This document shows positions 1-5,961 of a DNA stretch of 9,814 nt, piece by piece. Source of the stretch: an uncultured Elioraea sp. GTDB lineage: Bacteria > Pseudomonadota > Alphaproteobacteria > Acetobacterales > Acetobacteraceae. The translations under genes and the position numbers were made by a program. Location of the stretch: NCBI GenBank assembly GCA_937995555.1, contig CALKJX010000116.1, positions 1 through 9,814 on the forward strand. The letters are read 5' to 3'. The notes beneath the pieces were generated by a model that worked only from the letters and a program-made list of their open reading frames with translations, was not told where the DNA came from and made no database searches. How positions within the stretch are numbered: the first letter of the stretch is position 1; each line of letters begins with the position of its first letter.

Positions 1-1
1 T

Positions 2-463
2 TTGGCCGCGTTCCGGCGCAACGCGCTTCAGCTCTCGTACATGGGCGTGCTGCTCGGGCTGTTCCATCTCGGCTGGGTGCGCATCGCGCTGTTGATCTTC
101 GCGGTCTTCTTCGGCCTCGGCTTCAACCCGACCTGGGACACCCTGGTGGTGCGGCTCGCCCAGCCGGATGCGATTCCGTTCTGGGCGGTCGGCACGGCGG
201 TCGGCGCGGTGTTCGCAGCCCTGGTGTTCGCAATCTCGGCGATCTCGATCCCGATGCTGCTCGACCGCGACGTCAACGTGTTCGTCGCGGTTGCGACCAG
301 CTTCACGGCGGTGCGGCGCAACTGGGCGGCGATGACGCTCTGGGCCGGGCTGATCGTCGCTTTCACCGCCTTCGGCATCATCCCGCTGTTCCTCGGCCTG
401 GCCGTCACGATGCCGCTGATCGGGCTCGCGACCTGGCACGCCTACAAGGACTTGGTGGAGTGA
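2..463 (+). CDS. DUF2189-like integral membrane protein, 5'-truncated by the window edge
   Basis: This is the C-terminal 153 residues of a multi-pass membrane protein. The reading frame is open to the first base of the window, so the true start lies upstream; the TTG at position 2 should not be read as the start. Hydrophobic segments lie at about residues 12-38, 60-85 and 110-143. The tail has an Asn-Trp-Ala-Ala-Met (residues 107-111) followed by a hydrophobic stretch ending in Ala-Thr-Trp-His-Ala-Tyr. From memory this resembles the C-terminus of the DUF2189 family (COG5473), whose function is unknown. The stop codon directly abuts the stop codon of the convergent SafE-like gene, with no bases between them. 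I would not assign a reaction. The family call rests on remembered motif similarity only. Confidence 0.75.
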   Translation: MAAFRRNALQLSYMGVLLGLFHLGWVRIALLIFAVFFGLGFNPTWDTLVVRLAQPDAIPFWAVGTAVGAVFAALVFAISAISIPMLLDRDVNVFVAVATSFTAVRRNWAAMTLWAGLIVAFTAFGIIPLFLGLAVTMPLIGLATWHAYKDLVE

Positions 464-1186
464 TCAGGCGGCCCGCAGCGCCAGCATCCCCAGCACGGCG
501 GCGTTGACCACCAGCAGGGGCGCGGCGATCACGCGCGCGGCCGGCAGGAAACGCCGGCCGAAGAAGGCGCCCGCGAGACCGACACCCACCAGTGCCGGGA
601 CGGTGCCGAGTGCGAACCCCGCCATCGCGAGTGCGCCGCCGAGCGCGCTGCCGGTGGCCGCAGCGGCCGCGATCGCGCCGTAGAGCAGGCCGCAGGGCAG
701 GAACCCCAGCACCAGCCCCAGCACGAACCGCCGCCCGCCGCGGGGATCGGCAAGCAGCGGTGCGGCAGCGCGCGCGACCCGGTCGGCGAGCCCCGCCGGC
801 AGCGCGGGCAGCAGCGTCGCCACCTGCGCGACGGCCTGCGCCAGCATCAGCGCCGCGCCGAGCGCCAGCAGCACCGCCAGCAGCGGCCGGAATCCGGCGC
901 CGTGCACGAGCGTGCCGGACACCAGCCCCGCCGCCGCGCCGAGCCCGACATAGGTCACGCCACGGCCGAGATGGTACGGCAGCAGCGCGCCGGCCGTCAG
1001 CCGCGTGAGCGTCGGCCGCGCCGCCAGCCCCGCGGTCACCTGCGCCACCACGAAGGGTCCGCACATGCCCGCGCAATGCGTCGCACCGCCGGCCAGCCCG
1101 GCGACGAACAGCGCCGCCGCCACGGCGACCGTCCCGTCCACGCCGAGCGCGGTCAGGCCATGCAGGCAGTTGGCGATCAGATCCAT
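464..1186 (-). CDS. SafE/TauE-like membrane protein (DsbD_2 / UreH-type transmembrane domain)
   Basis: This 240-residue, almost wholly hydrophobic protein has about six membrane segments. Residues 33-44 carry Gly-Gly-Ala-Thr-His-Cys-Ala-Gly-Met-Cys-Gly-Pro, and residues 161-171 carry GFLPCGLLYGA. Both cysteine-containing motifs are hallmarks of the COG2836 family, often annotated 'sulfite exporter TauE/SafE family' and related to the transmembrane part of DsbD. Members are frequently found near metal or cytochrome-oxidase assembly genes, and a role in copper or redox handling is often suggested; nothing here shows the substrate. The length is normal for the family. ATG at 1186 starts the protein just before the first membrane segment, but no strong Shine-Dalgarno precedes it. 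The gene follows the CBS-domain gene by 43 bases on the same strand, so the two probably share a transcript. Confidence 0.85.
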   Translation of the reverse strand: MDLIANCLHGLTALGVDGTVAVAAALFVAGLAGGATHCAGMCGPFVVAQVTAGLAARPTLTRLTAGALLPYHLGRGVTYVGLGAAAGLVSGTLVHGAGFRPLLAVLLALGAALMLAQAVAQVATLLPALPAGLADRVARAAAPLLADPRGGRRFVLGLVLGFLPCGLLYGAIAAAAATGSALGGALAMAGFALGTVPALVGVGLAGAFFGRRFLPAARVIAAPLLVVNAAVLGMLALRAA

Positions 1187-1229
1187 GGCGCGAGGCTACA
1201 CCCGCGCCCGGCATGGGCCTTGCGGCGGA

Positions 1230-1661
1230 TCAACCGGCGCCGTGCACGAAGGCGCGCAGCCCCTCCGCCTCCTGTTCCACATCCTCGATCCGTTTCTTCA
1301 CCACGTCGCCGATCGACACGAGACCGATCAGCCGACCGCCATCCATCACGGGCAGGTGGCGGATGCGTCGTTCGGTCATCAGGCCGAGCACCTTGTCCAC
1401 GGTGTCCGAGGGGTGGCCGAACACCACCTCGCGCGTCATCGCCGACGAGATCGGCATGCCCAGCGCCGCCGAGCCCGTCGCGGCGATCGCGCGGACGATG
1501 TCGCGCTCGGATAGGATGCCCACCACCTCATCGCCCTCGCGCACCAGCACCGAGCCGATGCGGCGCTCCGTCATCAGCTTCGCCGCCGCCTCCAGCGTCT
1601 GGTCGGGGCGCGCGCTGACCACCTCGGGACCCTTGTTCGTCAGGATCGCGGCCACGGTCAT
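1230..1661 (-). CDS. twin CBS-domain protein
   Basis: This 143-residue protein consists of little more than two CBS domains, roughly residues 8-62 and 73-125. Each has the typical core: the first contains 'RIGSVLV...VVGILSERDI', the second 'RIRHLPVMDGGRLIGLVSIGDVV'. Stand-alone CBS pairs bind adenosine ligands such as AMP, ATP or NADH and usually act as cytoplasmic sensors of energy state; the ligand here cannot be read from sequence. An acidic helical tail follows (residues about 123-137). The open frame continues far upstream, but ATG at 1661 is chosen because a GGAGG sits 9 bases before it and the domain begins there. Upstream sequence in this frame runs antisense through TRAP remnants and is not credible protein. 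It probably leads the transcript that includes the SafE-like gene. Confidence 0.9.
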   Translation of the reverse strand: MTVAAILTNKGPEVVSARPDQTLEAAAKLMTERRIGSVLVREGDEVVGILSERDIVRAIAATGSAALGMPISSAMTREVVFGHPSDTVDKVLGLMTERRIRHLPVMDGGRLIGLVSIGDVVKKRIEDVEQEAEGLRAFVHGAG

Positions 1662-1910
1662 GGCGTTCTTCCTCCGGTTCCGGTGGGAGGTTGCCCGGCG
1701 CCTCCCGGACGAGCCGGAGTGTCCCACTTCCGCAACCGCCGGCGCAACCCATGCCTCCCGGGGGCGTGAGGCGGCGCCCGAACGCCCGGATTCGGGACAG
1801 GTTGCCGCATCGTGCGGCTTCGCCGGCGCAACGAACGGGCCGCCGGGGCGAGCAAGGCCGGGCATGGACGTTGCGCAAGCGGCGCGGGCTTCACACTGGA
1901 GCGATCTCCG
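1662..1910. promoter_or_regulatory. divergent intergenic region between the CBS gene and the TRAP remnant
   Basis: About 250 bases with no credible gene on either strand. It should contain the promoter of the CBS/SafE-like transcript (minus) and the former promoter of the TRAP operon (plus). The only small landmarks are a TTGCGCAA palindrome at about 1871-1878, which could be an operator or part of a -35 element, and a GGAGC at 1898-1902 that would have served as ribosome site for ATG 1911. No convincing -35/-10 pair could be picked out in this GC-rich sequence. Confidence 0.35.
1671..1675 (-). promoter_or_regulatory. ribosome binding site of the CBS-domain gene
   Basis: GGAGG on the minus strand, 9 bases before ATG 1661. 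It decides the start against a long upstream in-frame extension. Confidence 0.7.
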
Positions 1911-2823
1911 ATGCAGCGACGTCATCTGCTCGCCACCGCCGCCATCGGCACCGCGGGCACGCCTGCCGCGCCAGCGGTCGTCACCGCCCAGGCCACAATC
2001 ACCTCGCGCATGACGAGCTTCTCCGGCCCACGCGTCCTGCTCGACCGGCCCGGGCCGCGCGAAGGACCCGATCGGCCGGATCGAGCAGATGCCCGGCGGA
2101 CGGCTGCGCATCCGGTTCTTCGGCGCGGGCGAGCTCACTCCGGCGGCCGAAGGCTTCGATGCCGCGGGCCAGGGCATCGTCGCGTGCAACCACGCGGGCT
2201 CCCCTTTCTCGACGGGCAAGAGTTTCGCCGCGCAAGACACCACCGCCGTGTGGTTCGGGCTGAACTTCCAGGGGCTGGACGGCTGGATGGATGACGGCGG
2301 CGGGCTCGGCCTCCGGCGCGGGCTCTATGACCGTTTCAGTCTTGTCCCGCATCTCTGCGGCAACACGGGCGTGCAGATGACGGGCCGGTTCCGCCGCCCG
2401 ATCGAGAAGGTCGAGGATCTGCGCGGGCTGCCTGCCCCAGCGGCCGGCATGAGACCGCGACCGCCTCCGAGCTCGCGGTGAACAAGGCGGCCAGGAACCG
2501 CCTGCGCGACGACCTCGAGGCCGCCGTCGAGAACGCCTGCGCGGCCGGCAACGTGATCAGCGAGGCCTGGTGCCAGAAGAGCAATGCCGATGCGCTTGGG
2601 GATCTGGTGATGAACGACTGTGTGACCGCGCAGCCGCTGCCCGATGCGGTGACGGGGCGTCTGCGCGAGGAGACCCACAAGCTGCCGGCCGCGACGATCG
2701 AGCCCGATCCGGCAACGCGCGAGGTGCACGAGAGCCACCTCACCTACAAGGCGAAGTTCGCTGCATGGCCGGAGCAGAGCCAGCGTCCCCACCACACCAG
2801 GATCCGCAAGGCTCGACGCGACG
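1911..2823 (+). pseudogene. decayed TRAP transporter solute-binding protein (DctP/TakP/FcbT1 type)
   Basis: The intact relative would be a periplasmic solute receptor of about 350 residues handing organic or keto acids to the TRAP permease. Three blocks remain. From ATG 1911, a twin-arginine-like leader begins MQRRHLLATAAIG and reaches a conserved Arg-Met-Thr-Ser near 2008-2019. The frame then changes between about 2026 and 2070; the next block reads GGRLRIRFFGAGEL and on to GNTGVQMTGRF and VEDLRGL, near 2430. The reading then jumps: from about 2451, in a third frame, comes the C-terminal part (SELAVNKAA, AAVENACAAGN, PLPDAV, VHESHLTYKAKFAAW). About 100 residues between VEDL-x-GL and the Asn-Lys-Ala block, where the ligand-site region lies in the family, are missing. 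No stop closes the C-terminal frame at the expected end, so it reads on into the next remnant. The end coordinate is approximate. Confidence 0.85.
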
Positions 2824-2986
2824 ATGGTCCGGATGGCGGACGCGATCGACGCCGCGAGCGACACGTTCGGTCGCATCCCGCCTGGATCCGTCTCGCGCTC
2901 GTGCTGGTGATGGCCGGCAACGTGCTGCTGCGCTACGGCGTCGCGGCCGGAAGCGTCTGGGCGCGGCCCGAGACTCCCCGACGATC
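2824..2986 (+). pseudogene. truncated TRAP small permease subunit (DctQ-like) remnant
   Basis: Only about 50 residues of a normally 170-190-residue four-helix membrane protein remain. ATG 2824 opens with MVRMADAIDAASDTFGRI; the frame then slips by one base near 2878. The first membrane helix continues in another frame as AWIRLALVLVMAGNVLLRYG, followed by AAGSVW near 2960. That is the normal first-helix signature of DctQ proteins in this subfamily. Everything after this is missing, and the sequence runs directly into the start of the large permease. The helix portion is in frame with the C-terminal block of the preceding solute-binding remnant because that gene has lost its stop. Identification depends on order and the short motif, so it is less certain than its neighbours. 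Confidence 0.7.
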
Positions 2987-3981
2987 ATGCCGCTGACGGA
3001 AGTCAGCGCGCTCGCCATGCTGGGCGGCTTCTTCGTGCTGCTGATGCCCGGATCCCGGTCGGGCTGACGCCCGCGGTCTCGGGCTTCGTCTGGGGCTGGC
3101 TCGGCTTCGGCCCGCTGCTGTTCAACCTGCTGCCGCATCGCATCTCCGGCGTCGTGACCAACTACACGCTGCTGGCGATCCGGCTGTTCGTGTTCATGGG
3201 CGTGATGCTGGAGAATTCGCGCCGCGCCGGGGACCCGATGGATGTCGTGGGCCGATCGGCGGGTCCGCTGAACGGCGGGCTCGCGCTCGGTCTGGTCGCC
3301 GTTGGCGCGCTGCTGGGTGCGACGACCGGCATCGTCGGCGCGACGGCAGTGACGCTCGGGCTGGTGGTCGCGGTCCTCGGCAGCATCATCGGCGGCATCG
3401 CCGCGCCAACCGAAGCCGCGAGCATGGGTGCGCCCGGGGCGATCATTGTGACGTCGCTCGGCGGCCGGTTCGGCTGGCGGGTGCCGAAGGACACCGTACA
3501 GTCGACCGCACGCATCCCGGCGATGATGATCTTCATCCTGATGTGCGCGCAGGTTCTCGCTCACGCCTTCCACGGCCTCCAGAGCGAGCGGTTGGTGCAC
3601 GATCTGTTCGCCTGGCTGCCGGGCGACGATGCGGCGCATGTCCGGTTCCTGGTGCTGATCGTGTTCGTGCTCCGCTTCTTGCTCGAGTGGATCGAGATCA
3701 CCTCTGTCGTGGTACCGCCGTCTCTCCCGGTGTTCGCCAGCAGTTCGGTCGATCCGGTCTGGCTCGCGGCGCTGATCTGCGTGAACCTGCAGACGAGTCT
3801 CCTCACGCCACCCTTCGGCTGGGCGTTGTTCTTCCTGCGCAGCGTCGCCCCGTCGGAGATCCGCACCGGCCAGGTCTGTCGCGGTGCGGTGCCGTTCGTG
3901 GCGATGCAGGGCCTCGGCGTGCTTGCCGTCTTCCTGTTCCCTGGGCTCGCGACCCGGCCGCCGGCCGCGATCGGCTGGTGA
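2987..3981 (+). pseudogene. decayed TRAP large permease subunit (DctM-like), internally deleted and frameshifted
   Basis: The intact protein would be an inner-membrane transporter of about 430-460 residues driving Na+ or H+ coupled uptake. ATG 2987 starts MPLTEVSALAML and runs to Met-Pro-Gly near 3050, where one base is missing in the Gly codon. The rest continues in another frame as IPVGLTPAVSGF and on to the normal C-terminus, stop 3979-3981. From about 3340 the sequence passes straight from TTGIVGATAVTLGL into VVAVLGSIIGGIAAPTEAAS. The family has well over 100 residues between these blocks, including the ASGTLGQIIPPS motif, and that span is absent. Conserved positions also look damaged, for example Arg in LLAIRLFVF (family Pro) and FVLRFLLEW (family Gly). 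The frame from 3154 to 3981 stays open for 275 codons and could be mistaken for a gene. Function is very unlikely. Confidence 0.88.
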
Positions 3982-4014
3982 ATAGGTTCCAAGGGCAGAT
4001 GGCCCCTGGCGGCT

Positions 4015-4034
4015 GCGGGGCGGAGCCCTGCTTT
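4015..4034 (+). terminator. possible hairpin terminator after the TRAP remnant
   Basis: GCGGGGC and GCCCTGC can pair as a 7-bp stem with one G-U pair around a GGA loop, followed by TTT. It lies in the short convergent gap and its T-run touches the stop codon of the ABC transporter gene. The T-run is short, so this is a weak candidate. Confidence 0.3.
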
Positions 4035-5790
4035 ACGCCGCCGCCGGGCTGAGCTGCGTCGCAACAAGCCCGGCAAAAATCCCACCCTTGCGGGTGAGCT
4101 CCTCGAAGCTGCCCTGTTCGGCGATCCGCCCCTCGCTGAACACGAGGATGGTGTCGGCATCGCGCACGGTGGAGAGCCGGTGCGCGATCACGAAGGTGGT
4201 GCGTCCGCGCATCAGCGCGCGCAGCGCCTGCTGCACGCGCGCCTCGGTCGCGGCGTCGAGCGCGCTGGTCGCCTCGTCGAGAATCAGGATCGGCGGGTTC
4301 TTGAGCAGCGCGCGCGCGATCGCCAGCCGCTGGCGCTGCCCGCCGGAGAGCGTGGCGCCGCGCTCGCCGACCAGCGTGTCATAGCCGCGCGGCTGGCGGA
4401 GGATGAAGTCGTGCGCCTCGGCGAGGCGGCATGCGGCTTCGAGCTCCTCCTGCGTCGCGTCCGGCTTGCCCACGCGCAGATTGTCGGCGATCGAGCGGTT
4501 GAACAGCATGCTCTCCTGGAACACCACGCCGATTTCGGCGCGCAGGCTTGCCAGCGTCACATCGCGGATGTCGATGCCGTCGATGGTGATGCGACCCTCC
4601 TGCGGGTCCCAGAGCCGTTGCAGCAGCGCCATCGTGGTGCTCTTGCCGGCGCCGGTCTGGCCGACGAGCGCGACGGTGCGGCCCGGTTCCACGGTGAAGG
4701 ACACATCGCGCAGCACCGGCGGGCCGCCCGGATAGCCGAAGGTGACGTGCTGGAACGCGACCTCCCCGCGGACCCGCCCGAGGGCCACCGCATCGGGCCT
4801 CTCGGGCACGGAGGAGCGCGTGTCCATCACCTCGAAGTAGAGCGCCACCGCCGGCATCTGCATGAACAGGGTGGCGACGAAGCCGACGGCCTGCTCCAGC
4901 CGGGCGATCAGCAGGGTGGCGAAGCCCATGAAGGTGACGATCTCGCCCACGCTCGCCTGGCCACGCAGATGAAGCCAGGTGCCGAGCACGAAAATCGCGA
5001 TCACGGTCAGCGTGGAGGCGGCGCGCGTCAGCACCGTCAGGAGCGCCCACCAGTTCAGCACCGGGAACTGGGCTGCGAGCAGCTGGCGGATCGTGTCGCG
5101 GAACCGCTGCGCCTCGGCGGTGAGGCGGACGAAGGACTGCACCACCATCACGTTCGCCAGCGCATCGCCCGCGGTACCGGCGAGGGCGGCGTGATAGCTC
5201 TCGACCTCGCGCTGCGCCTCCTGGGTCCTGCGGATGACGAGGGCGGCCGACACCGCGAACAGCGCGGCGAGCACCATCAGCAGCACGGCAAGCCGCCAGT
5301 TCATGAGCAGCGTCAGCGGGAGCAGCACCAGCGCAATGACGAAGGTCGAGAGATGCTCGCGGAAGAAGCCGAGCCAGACCCAGAACATGTTGTCGGCGCC
5401 GGCGATCATGATCTTCAGAAGCCGGCCGGAATGCGTATCGCCGTGGAACGACAGCGGCAGGCGCAGCACGTGCTCGAAGTAGCGATGCATGGCGGCGAGG
5501 CGATTGCGGTGCGCGAGCCGGTCGGCGTGCAGCGCGACCAGGATCGCCGCGACGATCCCGGACAGTCCCACCACGCCCCAGATGAGCAGCAGGGTGACCG
5601 TGCCGGACCAGACCTCGGCCACGGGCCGCCCGGCGCTGCTGGCGAGCATATCCACCACCCGTCCGAACAGAACCGGCTCCAGGAAGGTCAGCCCGGCGAG
5701 CAGCGCGTTCGCGACCGCAAGCGCGATCGCCACCCGCCGCTCGGGCGCGAGCACGGCCAGGACCCGACGATAGAGGGCGAGGAAGGACAT
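4033..5790 (-). CDS. ndvA: ABC exporter half-transporter (fused permease/ATPase), NdvA/ChvA glucan-exporter-like
   Basis: This 585-residue intact fusion has a six-helix exporter domain at about residues 1-320 and an ATPase domain at about 340-575. All nucleotide-site motifs are present: Walker A GQTGAGKST (377-385), Q-loop Gln425, signature LSGGQ (481-485), Walker B ILILDE (501-506) and His537 in IAHRLSTV. It should act as an inner-membrane homodimer. Membrane-domain segments EPVLFGRVVD (38-47), AQFPVLNWWALL (240-251) and GEIVTFMGFATLLIARLEQ (282-300) recall NdvA/ChvA, which exports cyclic beta-1,2-glucan in rhizobia and agrobacteria. No glucan synthase (NdvB) is in the window, so the substrate is uncertain and a lipid or other glycan exporter is possible. 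AGGAG lies 8 bases before ATG 5790. It is transcribed alone, divergently from the metzincin gene. Confidence 0.85.
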   Translation of the reverse strand: MSFLALYRRVLAVLAPERRVAIALAVANALLAGLTFLEPVLFGRVVDMLASSAGRPVAEVWSGTVTLLLIWGVVGLSGIVAAILVALHADRLAHRNRLAAMHRYFEHVLRLPLSFHGDTHSGRLLKIMIAGADNMFWVWLGFFREHLSTFVIALVLLPLTLLMNWRLAVLLMVLAALFAVSAALVIRRTQEAQREVESYHAALAGTAGDALANVMVVQSFVRLTAEAQRFRDTIRQLLAAQFPVLNWWALLTVLTRAASTLTVIAIFVLGTWLHLRGQASVGEIVTFMGFATLLIARLEQAVGFVATLFMQMPAVALYFEVMDTRSSVPERPDAVALGRVRGEVAFQHVTFGYPGGPPVLRDVSFTVEPGRTVALVGQTGAGKSTTMALLQRLWDPQEGRITIDGIDIRDVTLASLRAEIGVVFQESMLFNRSIADNLRVGKPDATQEELEAACRLAEAHDFILRQPRGYDTLVGERGATLSGGQRQRLAIARALLKNPPILILDEATSALDAATEARVQQALRALMRGRTTFVIAHRLSTVRDADTILVFSEGRIAEQGSFEELTRKGGIFAGLVATQLSPAAA

Positions 5791-5961
5791 TGATGGCTCT
5801 CCTAAGCAGCGCTTGCGGCGGGATGAGGGCAGGGCCGCGCACCCGGACGTGGCCCGGCCGGAATTCCCTTGCGCAGCTGCGGATGGGCCCGGAATGATGC
5901 GCAGTCGGTGCAGCGCACCCCGTGCCCGGGGCCGATCGCGGCCGGCGACCGGGAGGTCATC
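5791..5961. promoter_or_regulatory. divergent intergenic region between the ABC exporter and the metzincin-like gene
   Basis: These 171 bases must hold both promoters or a shared control region. GCAGCTGC at 5873-5880 and GGAATTCC at 5860-5867 are short palindromes that may be chance. AGGAG (minus strand, 5799-5803) is the ribosome site for ATG 5790. I could not pick a promoter with confidence. Confidence 0.4.
5951..5956 (+). promoter_or_regulatory. ribosome binding site of the metzincin-like gene
   Basis: GGGAGG, 5 bases before ATG 5962. It supports this start over the in-frame ATG at 5869, whose extra 31 residues have no structured or signal-like character. Confidence 0.7.

Noticed and set aside
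1662..2243. In-frame upstream extension of the CBS-domain protein
   Set aside because: Antisense to TRAP remnants, no recognisable domain; GGAGG at 1671-1675 marks ATG 1661 as the start.
2026..3052. Programmed frameshifting in the TRAP genes
   Set aside because: Several frame changes in different genes, combined with large missing segments and damaged conserved residues, fit decay; no slippery site with a downstream structure was evident.
2740..3639. 299-codon minus-strand frame across the TRAP remnants
   Set aside because: His/Arg/Asp-rich antisense shadow; the plus strand carries recognisable TRAP permease blocks.
4180..5793. 537-codon plus-strand open frame opposite the ABC exporter
   Set aside because: It is antisense to a gene with every ABC motif intact; its His/Glu/Gln/Asp/Arg-rich composition is a typical mirror of high-GC coding sequence.
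5869..5961. Upstream ATG start for the metzincin-like protein
   Set aside because: The extension has no signal peptide or conserved character, while GGGAGG is ideally spaced before ATG 5962.
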